Positions 8,128 to 17,274 of a DNA stretch of 29,970 bases are shown in pieces. Under the pieces are notes generated by a model that was not told where the DNA came from, made no database searches, and was given only the letters and a program-made list of their open reading frames with translations. This stretch comes from Candidatus Helarchaeota archaeon. GTDB taxonomy: Archaea > Asgardarchaeota > Lokiarchaeia > Helarchaeales > HEL-GB-A. Position 1 is the stretch's first letter. The number at the start of each line of letters is the position of its first letter. The stretch lies in contig JAEOSY010000453.1 of assembly GCA_016840125.1 (NCBI GenBank), positions 1 to 29,970 of the forward strand, read 5' to 3'. Position numbers and translations under genes: made by a program.

Positions 8128-9363
8128 TCAAACGGGGGCAGAGTATTTAATTGGAAATGAGATATCGTAAGGAGTCATATAGAAATCCCCCGAGATGCTC
8201 TTCCCTAGAAGCAATTTATCAGAAAGATCTAACAGAACCGTGAAATCATGCTCATTAAAGGCATGCCCGCCTGATCGATAATGGATGCTATTATTCACGG
8301 TAGCGTTCAAGAATTCATAGACGGGATTGGTTGCTTCATAGATAGCCTGCGTTCCGATTGGGTTGGCCCAGAAGTCCTCGGTAGCATCTGTAGAAAGAAC
8401 AATTCGAGGTGCCACTAGAGCCCGTAAGAAATGCTGATCGAAGGGTAAGTTCTGTTCATTCCCCCCAAAATTACCAAAATCCTCTTGGAACCACGAGTAA
8501 TAATGATGGGGAGATGTAATTGCGGTGATTGTTTCTGCGAAAAATCCTTGTACCAGAAAACTACCAGCCCCGCCACAGCCGCTCCCATTCGGGACAACCA
8601 TCGTGAAGCGCTCGTCGAGCGCTCCTGCCAGAAGCGCGGTTTTCCCCCTTCGAGAGTGTCCTGTGATGATTAAAACGGTGGGATCTACATTTGGAATGCC
8701 ATTAGGAGCATTGACCCACGATTCATTTAAGAGATAATCTACAACCCGCATTGCCCCCCAAGCCCATACGGCAAGACTTCCCCAATCATAACTAGGATAG
8801 ACCTCCTGGCAAGCCCCTTGGATGTCAGATCCCTGCGTATCAGGATCTAACTCCGTATGATTGTAACATACGTACAAATAGCCGCGTTCTAGGATTTTCT
8901 GATTCATCGCTTCTTGAGAACCAAGTCCATCAGATCCCACTTTGACAATTGTGGGGAAGGGACCTGTACCATTCGGAATATAAACCCACAGCGTAAAATT
9001 TATCGTGACACTCGGTTGAGAACTATTAGGAGTCATGATAATGTGGGTTACATTCAGAATATGCCCTCCACCTAAGGCGGTGGATTGGATCACTTGCGCT
9101 GTGATATTATCAGGATGTCCAGGTGGCATATGACCATATTCAAGATCTAGCAAGGTTTCTTTGATCTCTGCTCTGCGGATGAGCCAATCAGCTTCCGTTT
9201 GAACCCGCGAGCCATTGTTGAGCAGGAAGGGATCGGGGAATGCCTTGATAATACAGGGCTTATCCAATCGATAGAGTCCATAGAGTACATAGGTCGAAAT
9301 CCCTAAGGACATGATACAAATGCTTAGCAGGATTATTGTTTTCCAATTTTTACGTATCTTCAA
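8128..9363 (-). CDS. Membrane-anchored CE15-like alpha/beta-hydrolase (glucuronoyl or acetylxylan esterase-like)
   Basis: A 411-residue protein. Residues 12-32 form one hydrophobic helix after a basic start (MKIRKNWK), so the enzyme is likely exported and anchored, or secreted, with the rest outside the cell. The nucleophile elbow GHSRRGK (Ser237) matches the G[CH]SRxGK motif of carbohydrate esterase family 15 and its prokaryotic relatives. The likely catalytic His is His367 in GGHAFNEHD. A GSGCGGAGS loop follows the nucleophile helix. It has several N-x-S/T sites, as expected for archaeal surface proteins. The start is TTG at 9363. A 14-base gap separates it from the small membrane protein upstream, so they are probably cotranscribed. 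Ester substrates in plant polysaccharide are suggested by the family only. Confidence 0.8.
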   Translation of the reverse strand: MKIRKNWKTIILLSICIMSLGISTYVLYGLYRLDKPCIIKAFPDPFLLNNGSRVQTEADWLIRRAEIKETLLDLEYGHMPPGHPDNITAQVIQSTALGGGHILNVTHIIMTPNSSQPSVTINFTLWVYIPNGTGPFPTIVKVGSDGLGSQEAMNQKILERGYLYVCYNHTELDPDTQGSDIQGACQEVYPSYDWGSLAVWAWGAMRVVDYLLNESWVNAPNGIPNVDPTVLIITGHSRRGKTALLAGALDERFTMVVPNGSGCGGAGSFLVQGFFAETITAITSPHHYYSWFQEDFGNFGGNEQNLPFDQHFLRALVAPRIVLSTDATEDFWANPIGTQAIYEATNPVYEFLNATVNNSIHYRSGGHAFNEHDFTVLLDLSDKLLLGKSISGDFYMTPYDISFPIKYSAPV

Positions 9364-9377
9364 TCAGATTCACACAT

Positions 9378-9656
9378 CTATAAGACTAATACTAAATAAG
9401 AAAATAATAACTCAAGGCTCAGAGTCAGCACCAGCCCCCCAATCAGTATAAATAATACTGCGTATAGATTCCTTCTTGATATTGTTATTCCAAGGATGAG
9501 AACAAAACTTATAATAAATAATACGAGGAATGGATAAAAGATCAAAAGGAATAATACTAGTTCCGTGACTTTCGTTAAGAAAAATACCAAGAGCATACCC
9601 GCAATTGCGACTCCCATGAAGATGAGACCCCAATTACGAGATGAAATTTTATGCAT
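9378..9656 (-). CDS. Small membrane protein with three hydrophobic segments
   Basis: A 92-residue protein with hydrophobic segments near residues 9-28, 31-58 and 64-92, and very short basic loops (SSRNW, SRRN). No family is recognised. It ends 14 bases before the start of the CE15-like esterase and is probably the first gene of that two-gene unit. It could be a membrane partner for the esterase, but nothing in its sequence shows this. The ATG at 9656 is the only good start. No cysteine or charged transmembrane residue stands out, other than Glu in the second and third segments. Confidence 0.6.
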   Translation of the reverse strand: MHKISSRNWGLIFMGVAIAGMLLVFFLTKVTELVLFLLIFYPFLVLFIISFVLILGITISRRNLYAVLFILIGGLVLTLSLELLFSYLVLVL

Positions 9657-9754
9657 TTACTTTATAGAAATTTAAAGTCTAATAATAACTATTCGATTAT
9701 CTTTATGTGGAGCGGTTAAAATGGTTTGTTGCTGTCAAGAGATATAAAACTGTT

Positions 9755-10966
9755 TCAATTAGGTTTTCGAGAAAGAGACTTTTTGAGATGATTTTGGACA
9801 TCTTCTAAAAGTTGAAATGGGGTCAATTCTATATCTATCAGATGTTTTTCCACCGCTAATTTGCCGCCTCCTTTTAAATCTTCGCGAACAAGCAGTTTAT
9901 CAACTGTATTTTCTGCCAACCAGTCCCCTACAAAAATGCCTTTTTGTTTCTCTTTAGCTACAAAGGGATTTTCTTTGTAATTGATACCAAAAACTTTTTT
10001 ATCTTTACAGTCAATGAAAGCGAAGAATGGCGAGGAACCAAAATGGTGTGATATTTCAGACCCGAGACCTACGTTTTCCGAGAGGGGGACAGCATATCGA
10101 ATGATGTCTTTTTTTTCAGGTTCAATATGAATGCTAACTTTGTAAAGTTCGGGGAATTGCTTCTTTATTTCCTCTTCGAGATCATTTTTCAACTCAATCA
10201 CCTTCTTAATCAGTTTCAAGGAGGTCTTGATATCTGCATCAATGAAATAGTACCGCCCTGCACTTCTTGCGCTCAAATTATCGATCGCCAAGACCAGGGG
10301 ATTTGCCTCTATAATACGTCGGATTGAATCTAATTTTTCATAATTTATAACCGCATCTAACAGAATCTTCGTGGAATGGAGAAAAATGTCGAATCCCACT
10401 TTGAAAATGAGAATGGCGAGAATGATCCCCACAATTGGCTCTAAAATTGATATTCCAAAGTAAGATCCCCCAAGTCCTACAAAGACAAGCGATGTTGAAA
10501 GAAGATCTACCTTACTATCTTTCCCTTCAGCAATTAACATAGGAGAATTCAGTTGTTTTCCTTTCTTTGTCAGGTAAATCATTAAAATCACAGAGATGCT
10601 TAAAGAAATCCCGGTTATAATAAGTCCCAAATCTGGATCACTTGTTATGCTCATTCCAAAATTCTTTATAGACTCCGATATGATGACATAACCAGCGTAG
10701 AAGATGCCGAAGGCAATGAAAAGCTCAATAATATTTTCGATTTTATGAAGACCATAGGGATATTTACGAGATGGTTTCTTCTGCGAAAATTTTATTCCAA
10801 TAATAATCCCGAAAGCAACGACGATATCAGCCCCTGAATTGATAGAATCTGCAATTAATGCGAAACTCCCTATAAGGTAACCAAAGAAGAATTTAATAAC
10901 AAAGAGGGTGATTTTTGTGATGATTAAAAGTAAAGCAACTTTCATGAGCGCAGAAATTTTTACCAT
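9755..10966 (-). CDS. Cation diffusion facilitator transporter fused to a NifX/NifB-like (Nitro_FeMo-Co) domain
   Basis: A 403-residue protein. The first 205 residues form the six-helix CDF transporter, with the signature SFALIADSINSGAD in helix 2 and EGKDSKVDLLST in helix 5. The metal-site pairs read N43xxxD47 and DxxxD, where zinc exporters usually have HxxxD, so the metal may not be zinc. A CDF cytoplasmic domain follows (about 210-285). The C-terminal part (about 290-395; RYAVPLSENVGLGSEISHHFG, then KGGGKLAVEKHLI) resembles the dinitrogenase iron-molybdenum cofactor biosynthesis domain found in NifX, NifY and NifB. The transporter presumably exports a divalent cation, with the extra domain sensing or binding a metal cluster. 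The ATG at 10966 follows AGGAAAG. It is transcribed alone or after the ThDP enzyme upstream. Confidence 0.85.
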   Translation of the reverse strand: MVKISALMKVALLLIITKITLFVIKFFFGYLIGSFALIADSINSGADIVVAFGIIIGIKFSQKKPSRKYPYGLHKIENIIELFIAFGIFYAGYVIISESIKNFGMSITSDPDLGLIITGISLSISVILMIYLTKKGKQLNSPMLIAEGKDSKVDLLSTSLVFVGLGGSYFGISILEPIVGIILAILIFKVGFDIFLHSTKILLDAVINYEKLDSIRRIIEANPLVLAIDNLSARSAGRYYFIDADIKTSLKLIKKVIELKNDLEEEIKKQFPELYKVSIHIEPEKKDIIRYAVPLSENVGLGSEISHHFGSSPFFAFIDCKDKKVFGINYKENPFVAKEKQKGIFVGDWLAENTVDKLLVREDLKGGGKLAVEKHLIDIELTPFQLLEDVQNHLKKSLSRKPN

Positions 10967-10996
10967 TCTGTACTTTCCTAAGTTTTGTTAAGTAAT

Positions 10997-12706
10997 CTAG
11001 AACATCAACGCTTCGAGACCGATTTTGTCGACATCATGCGGGACCGGTTTGGTAATCACATCAACTACCGCAGGAAGCTTGGAATCTTTGGCGCGTTGGA
11101 GGGCGGCCCGAATATCATTGGGTTCGGTCACACGTTCACCAAAACAGCCAAATCCTTTGGCAATTTCGGCGAAGTTGGTATCTGTGAAATCCACATCGAT
11201 GAATCGCTTTTTAAATGCATATTTTTGACCAGAGCGTATCATTCCCCAACTAGAATTATTGGCAATCACGCAAATGAAGGGTAGCCCGATTCGTTTCGCG
11301 GTTTCCAGTTCCTGGATGTTCATCATGATGGCACCGTCCCCACTGATCGTCGCGACTTGTCTATCGGGTGCAGCCAATTTCGCACCAATAGCGTAGGGAA
11401 TGGACGTTCCAAGATGTCCCATACCAATTGCTTGCAGAGTTTTACGCGGATGGTACATTTGAATTTGCTCTAGGGCAAAGAAAGCGATGTCGCCGCCGTC
11501 TACGACTACGATAGCATTCTCATCCAGAAAGTCATCAACCTCTTTAACGAGGCGCTGAGGTCTAATGGGGAGTTTCTCTGAAGTGCTGGCTCGTTGAAGC
11601 CCTGTCACATATTTTTCTCTCGCCGCCTTTAGTGATTTCAACCAGTCAGATTCTTGCTTGACTGCGGGAGCTTGTTTCTTCACCAGTTCGAGCATTTGCT
11701 GAAGGACCAGCTTCGCGTCCCCCACAATACCTAGTTCTACGGGTCTATTTTTCCCGATCTCATTGTTATCAATATCCACTTGGATCATAGGTAAGTCCGC
11801 TCTCCAAATTGGTGGCATACCAAACATGAGGGACATGCCCAGGCGAGCTCCAACCACTAATACCAGATCAGTCTCCATAATTGCCTTTTGTGTGTTAGAA
11901 GTCATTAAACCAGGGCCGCCAATGTAGCCGCTATTCCCTTTTAATATCGCAGAACTGCCCATGGCGGATGTTGTAAAGGGAATCTTTAAGTACTCAACTA
12001 ATTCATGGAGTTCCTTTTCAGCAGAGGCAGAAACAACGCCACCTCCACCGATTATAAGAGGTTTTTCCGCTTTTAATAAGCGGGTGACTGCTTGCTTCAC
12101 CAGCTCGGGATTGCCCGCTGGATTGGAGGTTGGTCTGTAATGAGCGGGACTTTGTAGAGTGACATCTTTCGTCACTTTTCCTGCCAGAATTTCGAACGGT
12201 ATATCAATGTGACACGGTCGAGGACGCCCAGAACACGCTTCATTGAAGGCTTTCTGTATATACTCAATAATTCTCCCTGTCTTCAAGATTTGCTTCTGAT
12301 ATTTAACCACTGGACGGAAGATAGCTAACTGATCTAAATCCCCTTGTAGAAAGCCTATATCCATCTGATTGACAGTAACTTGCGGGGTGATGACTAAGAC
12401 GGGGATGCTATCAGACCACGCTGCGGCAACACCAGGGAGCAAGTGGGTTGCCCCGGGGCCTACAGTCCCCATACATACACCTACTTTTCCTGTCATGCGC
12501 GCCCACGCATCGGCAGCATGCGCAGCCGCCTGTTCGTGGCGAAACATGATAGTATCGATCCCTTCTTCTCGACCCCACCGATAAATAGCGTCATAGATGT
12601 TTAAAAGTTGTCCACCGGGGACCCCAAAGATGAATTGAACGCCCTCATTCACTAAAGCTTTGACAACTAGGTCGCCGCCCGTTAAGGGCTTCTCTTTTTC
12701 AGTCAT
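10997..12706 (-). CDS. ThDP-dependent enzyme, acetolactate synthase/2-hydroxyacyl lyase type (copy 1)
   Basis: A 569-residue thiamine-diphosphate enzyme with the three-domain AHAS/POX layout. The N-terminal Pyr domain has the cofactor-activating Glu58 in RHEQAAAHAADAWAR. The central domain starts near residue 195 (GGGGVVSASAEKEL). The C-terminal PP domain carries the metal/ThDP motif GDGAIMMN through NNSSWG. True AHAS has MVRQWQ after the last Asn, with a Trp for 2-ketobutyrate preference; here it is MIRSGQ, and no regulatory subunit gene is nearby. A role other than branched-chain amino acid synthesis is therefore likely, such as a 2-keto acid decarboxylase or carboligase. It is a close paralogue of the gene at 17341-19041. 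The ATG at 12706 follows GAGGA. Confidence 0.85.
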   Translation of the reverse strand: MTEKEKPLTGGDLVVKALVNEGVQFIFGVPGGQLLNIYDAIYRWGREEGIDTIMFRHEQAAAHAADAWARMTGKVGVCMGTVGPGATHLLPGVAAAWSDSIPVLVITPQVTVNQMDIGFLQGDLDQLAIFRPVVKYQKQILKTGRIIEYIQKAFNEACSGRPRPCHIDIPFEILAGKVTKDVTLQSPAHYRPTSNPAGNPELVKQAVTRLLKAEKPLIIGGGGVVSASAEKELHELVEYLKIPFTTSAMGSSAILKGNSGYIGGPGLMTSNTQKAIMETDLVLVVGARLGMSLMFGMPPIWRADLPMIQVDIDNNEIGKNRPVELGIVGDAKLVLQQMLELVKKQAPAVKQESDWLKSLKAAREKYVTGLQRASTSEKLPIRPQRLVKEVDDFLDENAIVVVDGGDIAFFALEQIQMYHPRKTLQAIGMGHLGTSIPYAIGAKLAAPDRQVATISGDGAIMMNIQELETAKRIGLPFICVIANNSSWGMIRSGQKYAFKKRFIDVDFTDTNFAEIAKGFGCFGERVTEPNDIRAALQRAKDSKLPAVVDVITKPVPHDVDKIGLEALMF

Positions 12707-12783
12707 TTTAATATCCTCGAGTTATGATTTCTTCCTTTAATAAAATAGATAAAATTTTCTAGCCAATAAAGAACGACTTTTTT

Positions 12784-12790
12784 AAGGAGG
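12784..12790 (+). promoter_or_regulatory. Strong Shine-Dalgarno upstream of the MNT gene
   Basis: AAGGAGG is a near-perfect ribosome binding site, but it lies 15 bases from the ATG at 12806, further than usual. An ATT codon in frame at 12800 would be closer, so the exact start of the nucleotidyltransferase is uncertain by two residues. Confidence 0.5.
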
Positions 12791-12805
12791 GATTCTATAA
12801 TTTTA

Positions 12806-13141
12806 ATGGCGCGAGGTGCTTTTCTGCTCTTACTTTACAGGGATGAGATATTAAAAAAAATTTCTAGCGAGTTCCCTAAAATAGACAGGGATCTAGTGGA
12901 AATTATATTATATGGATCAGTAGCCCGTGATGATTTTACCCCCTTAAGTGACATTGATATTCTGATACTTACCAATAACAAACAAAAAACTGAAGAGCTG
13001 TTCTCAGATTTCAAATTTCAAATATATCTCGAAACATGTATTGTAATTAGTACAAAATATCTAACACCAGCAGAGTTTGAAATTTCGATAGAGCCACTCT
13101 ATAAAACAATAAGGAAGGAAGGGAAAAGCCTTTGGAAGTGA
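12806..13141 (+). CDS. MNT-type minimal nucleotidyltransferase, antitoxin of an MNT-HEPN pair
   Basis: A 111-residue minimal nucleotidyltransferase. The motif YGSVARDDFTPLSDIDILI contains Gly37-Ser38 and the Asp49/Asp51 metal pair, matching GSxARxxxxxxSDxDL of the MNT/MntA family. In characterised MNT-HEPN pairs (MntA-HepT type) such enzymes add AMP to the HEPN RNase and neutralise it. Here the adjacent gene encodes a HEPN protein and overlaps this stop codon, which supports the same role. The pair is on the plus strand between minus-strand genes, and so is a self-contained cassette. The strong but distant Shine-Dalgarno is discussed in its own entry. All catalytic residues appear intact. Confidence 0.9.
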   Translation: MARGAFLLLLYRDEILKKISSEFPKIDRDLVEIILYGSVARDDFTPLSDIDILILTNNKQKTEELFSDFKFQIYLETCIVISTKYLTPAEFEISIEPLYKTIRKEGKSLWK

Positions 13142-13548
13142 AAAGTGAAGTAAAAGAAATCGCAAAAGAATTTGTTAAACGAGGAGAAAATAAACTAAAG
13201 AGCGCTCAGCTTTTATTAGAGAATAACCAAATTGATGATGCAATTAGTATAGCATATTATGCAGCTTTTTTAGCAGTTAAAGGGGTACTTCATCTTTTAA
13301 GCAGATCCACCAAATCGCACAGCGGAGTTATTACCATGTTTGGACTGAAAGTAATAAAAACAGGACTCCTTTCAGCAACTCTCGGACGCGCTCTAAACAA
13401 GTTGTTTGAAGCGAGAGAAACCAGTGACTATGCAGTAGTTTTTTATGGTACCAAAGAAGATGGTGCGGATTATATCGGGAAGGCAACAGAAATTATGAAA
13501 GCTATTAAGGAATTGATGAAAGATAAATTCCAAATGGAAATTACTTGA
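13138..13548 (+). CDS. HEPN-domain protein, putative RNase toxin of an MNT-HEPN pair
   Basis: A 136-residue all-helical HEPN protein. The catalytic motif Rx4H is present as RSTKSH (Arg56, His61, counted from the GTG start), followed by SG as usual in this family. The preceding helix IDDAISIAYYAAFLAVKGVL and the later tyrosine-containing TSDYAVVFYGTKEDGADYIGKA segment are also typical; such tyrosines are the AMP-accepting sites in some HepT proteins. GTG at 13138 overlaps the MNT stop by four bases (GTGA); TTG at 13132 is an alternative. It most likely acts as a metal-independent RNase kept inactive by the MNT partner. It ends 14 bases before the convergent histidine kinase stop. Confidence 0.88.
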   Translation: MKSEVKEIAKEFVKRGENKLKSAQLLLENNQIDDAISIAYYAAFLAVKGVLHLLSRSTKSHSGVITMFGLKVIKTGLLSATLGRALNKLFEARETSDYAVVFYGTKEDGADYIGKATEIMKAIKELMKDKFQMEIT

Positions 13549-13562
13549 TTCAATAATGAAAG

Positions 13563-16500
13563 TTATCGCTCTAACGGTAAAAGAATATCAACCTCGGTAT
13601 ATTTTTTCCGTTTACTTCGCACAAAAACATCTCCTCCATGTTCTTTGATAATCCCATAACTAACACTCAATCCTAATCCCACACCGGAATCTTTTCCCTT
13701 GGTTTTGGTAGTAAAAAACGGATCGAATATTTTTTGGAGGGTTTCTTTCTGAATTCCTTGTCCATTGTCATGAATTCTAATTTGAACATAGCGTTTCTTT
13801 TGTTTTCTAACAATTGATGTTTTGATGGTGATCTTCTTTTCGCCTTGTGAACTCATTTCCCCAAATTTTTCATTTACTGCATCAATCGAATTCTGAAGGA
13901 CGTTTAATATAACTTGCTGAATATTGCTTTCCCGCACTGGAACTTTAGGAAGATCTTTATTATAAAATGTTTGTAAATCGATAAGATTGGATTTCATTTT
14001 TGGGAGGAGAAGTATTAAAGCGGAGTTAATCATTTCCGCTACAGCCGCATTCACATACTTTCCAGTATCCTCTAGTGCAAAGGTTAATAAGCCATGTACA
14101 ATTTCAGCGATACGATCACCTTCTTTTATTATATTATTAAGAAATGAATATGGTTTCGATGCTAAATCAATGTTTTCAGTGTTACCAAGATGATCTTTGA
14201 CAATTTGGGCGTAATTTATCACCCCCATGAGCGGATTATTTATTTCATGAGCAACCCCGGCCGCTAATAATCCTATGGATGCTAATTTTTCAGATTGGAT
14301 CAATTGATCCTGTGTTTCCTTTAAATTTTTGAGAGTATTCTGTAACTCCTTGGCTTCCTTTTGTAATTCTTGGGTTTTTTGATTGACATCCTCTTCTAGG
14401 CGGATCATATAGCTTTTTTGTTCAGTTACATCACGGATGCAGGTTAAGATCATTTTTTCCCCACCAAGCTCTAATAAATTTACATTAAGGAGGGCGTCGT
14501 ATTTTTCTCCATTCTTCCGTCTTAACTGGCTTTCAAAATCTTTTACAGACCCAAATTCTTGTACAAGGTCAATTAACTGCGTCCTTCGTTTAGGATCAAC
14601 GTAGATGGATTGGAGTTTGATATCTTGAGCTTCATCCATTGTGTAACCAAATATTCTCGCCATATTTTCATTTAGGGTGATTATTTTTCCATCTATCGTT
14701 GCCATACCAATCCCCACGGGGGAATTATCGAATACGGCACGGTATTTTTCTTCGGACTCTTTAAGAAGTTGTTCCGCCTGCTTACGTTCGGTGATGTCAA
14801 TCATAGTTCCCATTACCGCGGGTTTACCCTGGTATTCAATTAATATATTATGCGTTTCAATGAGGATGGTCGCCCCGTCCTTTCTAATCGCTCGATAGGT
14901 ACGATTCGCCTTTTCAAGTGCCCCTTCAAGTCGCTCTTGAAATCTTCTTATTGCAATCTCGATATCGTCTGGATGGATCATGTCTTTCATAGAAAGTTTG
15001 TTGATGATCTCTTCCGGATCATAGCCTAACGTTCTGGCAAGGCTTGGATTCACGTAAACCATCTTTGCATCTTGGATAATATAGATGCCAACTACAGCCT
15101 TTTCTGTAAGCATCCTGAATTTTTTTTCACTCGCTGCCAGCGCCTGTTCCACTCGCTTGCGCTCAGTGATATCAAAAAGGGTTCCTTGAACCTTGATTGG
15201 GGTTCCAGCTTCATCACATACATTACTATTCCTATCCTTTACCCATCGAATTTGCCCATCTTTTCTAATAATACGATACTCGCTCTCCGTGGAGTAGTTT
15301 GGTTTAGTTCGCAAGCTCTTAAAGTTTTCGCCTTTAATAAGGGTTTGAAAATCATCAGGATGAAGTATTTGGGGCATGCTAATCTTTCCGGAAAGAAATT
15401 CATCCACTTCGTACCCCGTGATTTCCTTGATAAGGCCATGAAGGAAAAACAGGTGCATTTCCATATCGGCCTGATACGCAATTCCCTTGAAATTCTGAAT
15501 GAATGATCGGTATTTCGCCTCGGAGTCTTTTAGTTTTTGTTCTGCCATTTTTTGTTCGGTAATATCTACAAACGTGCCGACAACCAGCTCAACTTCACCA
15601 TTCGAATCCAAAATAGGAGCCGCACTATCATTTATCCAAGATATAGTGCCATCTGAGCGTTTTACACCCATAACTACATTTTGCACTAGACGTTTAGTGC
15701 CTATTGCACGCGGCCCGGCCTTTTCTTCTGACGGCATTATAGTCCCATCAGGGCGTATAATATCCCAATTATCTCTAGTATAATGATACTTTTCTATTTC
15801 AGACCACCTCAGCCCCAATATCCGTTCCGCTGCAGCATTTGCTTGGAGAATATGCCCCTTAGGGGTAACTAATACGACCCCTTCTACCATTGTTTCGAAT
15901 ACTTTTCGTAGCTGCTCTTCACTATATTTTAATTTCTGTTCGGCGCGTTTACGGTCTGTAATATCATGATTTATTGTTACTGCCCCGGTTAATTCCCCAT
16001 TTTGATCCCTCAGTGCAGAAACTGATGCTAAAACTTGGATTGCTATGCCATCTTTATGCGTTTGGACCACTTCGCCTTTCCAAGACCCGTTCGCTAAAAA
16101 TTCTTGAATAACTTGTTCATTATTAGTATCAGGATGATATTCCGGGGGAATAACATCAGCCATACGTTTACCAAGCACCTCTTCAGCCCGCCATCCGTAA
16201 ATTTGTTCTGCAGCTTTATTCCAGCTGAGAATTCTAAATTCATGATCAATTGAAATGATCGCATCTGAGACGGTTTCTAGAAGCTGGCGATATTTTTCTT
16301 CACTCTTTTTTAAGGTTGCAGACAACCGAAAACGCTGAATAGATTGTCCCACGAGACTACCAATACTCTCAATAATTTTCCTGGATTCTATTGGAATTTC
16401 ATTCAAACTATGGGTACTTACATTTATACATCCTAAAACTCTATTTTGATGTAGAATCGGTACAATTATTATAATCTTCAGTCCTTCCCTTCTCTCTGCG

Positions 16501-17144
16501 TCCGTTTTAGGGAGATTAAGCTTTTCATAGTTTAAATATAAAGTCTTACCTTGTTCAAGTAATTCAATATGGGGTCCATCAACCCCATAATGGGAAGTCG
16601 CTTGAATGAATGGGTCCGAGAGTCCTTTATGATATAACATATTCAACTCTCCAGATTCAGCCTCAACAAGATAAATCCCACCACAATCGAGGTCTGTGTT
16701 ATCAAGAATAGTATGTAAAGCTAATTTGAGAGCTTCAATTAGTGAATCCACCTGACTTACCTGAATTGCTAAGTCACGTTGAATTGTTATCAGTTCTTCC
16801 AGATTTTTTTGGTTGGTAATATCTCGTGAAATGCATAAAATACCCTCTGATACGGGATAGATATTTACTTCATACCAGCCCTTTCGCCCATCTGGAAAAA
16901 TATATTTGTTTATTACGCTTCCAGGCGTCCGGGTATCCATGACTTCTTGAAAGGCCTTAAAAAAGGGGGTTTTCTCAATACCTGGAAACAAATCCATGAG
17001 TTTATGACCAAGCAGGTTTTCTCTGGGAATTTTTACGAAATCCACTGCAGCTTTATTGACGTAGACGTGGTTCCACTCATAATCTAATATATAGACACTA
17101 TCTGCAACGTAACTTTCCAAAATTTTATATCGGGCGGCATTCAT
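13563..17144 (-). CDS. Soluble multi-PAS/GAF sensor histidine kinase
   Basis: A 1193-residue kinase without membrane helices, so it should sense cytoplasmic signals. Order: PAS (about 1-115), GAF (about 120-275), then five PAS domains (about 280-920), each ending in a C-terminal linker motif like DITERKxAEQ. A coiled-coil linker follows, then a HisKA domain with His966 in AHEINNP. The ATPase domain shows the N-box NVLQNSIDAV, G1 DNGQGI and the FDPFFTTKTKGKDSGVGLGLS region. The Asn and Gly residues needed for ATP binding are present, so it should be active. There is no receiver domain, and no response regulator lies in the window. The ATG at 17144 follows GGGG. It sits between two paralogous ThDP enzymes; a link is not shown. 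Confidence 0.95.
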   Translation of the reverse strand: MNAARYKILESYVADSVYILDYEWNHVYVNKAAVDFVKIPRENLLGHKLMDLFPGIEKTPFFKAFQEVMDTRTPGSVINKYIFPDGRKGWYEVNIYPVSEGILCISRDITNQKNLEELITIQRDLAIQVSQVDSLIEALKLALHTILDNTDLDCGGIYLVEAESGELNMLYHKGLSDPFIQATSHYGVDGPHIELLEQGKTLYLNYEKLNLPKTDAERREGLKIIIIVPILHQNRVLGCINVSTHSLNEIPIESRKIIESIGSLVGQSIQRFRLSATLKKSEEKYRQLLETVSDAIISIDHEFRILSWNKAAEQIYGWRAEEVLGKRMADVIPPEYHPDTNNEQVIQEFLANGSWKGEVVQTHKDGIAIQVLASVSALRDQNGELTGAVTINHDITDRKRAEQKLKYSEEQLRKVFETMVEGVVLVTPKGHILQANAAAERILGLRWSEIEKYHYTRDNWDIIRPDGTIMPSEEKAGPRAIGTKRLVQNVVMGVKRSDGTISWINDSAAPILDSNGEVELVVGTFVDITEQKMAEQKLKDSEAKYRSFIQNFKGIAYQADMEMHLFFLHGLIKEITGYEVDEFLSGKISMPQILHPDDFQTLIKGENFKSLRTKPNYSTESEYRIIRKDGQIRWVKDRNSNVCDEAGTPIKVQGTLFDITERKRVEQALAASEKKFRMLTEKAVVGIYIIQDAKMVYVNPSLARTLGYDPEEIINKLSMKDMIHPDDIEIAIRRFQERLEGALEKANRTYRAIRKDGATILIETHNILIEYQGKPAVMGTMIDITERKQAEQLLKESEEKYRAVFDNSPVGIGMATIDGKIITLNENMARIFGYTMDEAQDIKLQSIYVDPKRRTQLIDLVQEFGSVKDFESQLRRKNGEKYDALLNVNLLELGGEKMILTCIRDVTEQKSYMIRLEEDVNQKTQELQKEAKELQNTLKNLKETQDQLIQSEKLASIGLLAAGVAHEINNPLMGVINYAQIVKDHLGNTENIDLASKPYSFLNNIIKEGDRIAEIVHGLLTFALEDTGKYVNAAVAEMINSALILLLPKMKSNLIDLQTFYNKDLPKVPVRESNIQQVILNVLQNSIDAVNEKFGEMSSQGEKKITIKTSIVRKQKKRYVQIRIHDNGQGIQKETLQKIFDPFFTTKTKGKDSGVGLGLSVSYGIIKEHGGDVFVRSKRKKYTEVDILLPLER

Positions 17145-17274
17145 AATTATACCCCAATTAACTCCAAATCTTTTTTATTTAGTCTAGGTATCTGAAAATG
17201 TATAGTATCTTATGATTACCATTAAAAATCGGACTCCAATCATGATTATTCTACACAAAATATAAGGTTTATAC

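Noticed and set aside
10997..12706. Branched-chain amino acid synthesis by an IlvB enzyme
   Set aside because: The AHAS specificity motif MVRQWQ is replaced, and no regulatory subunit or other ilv/leu gene is nearby; the same holds for the copy at 17341-19041.
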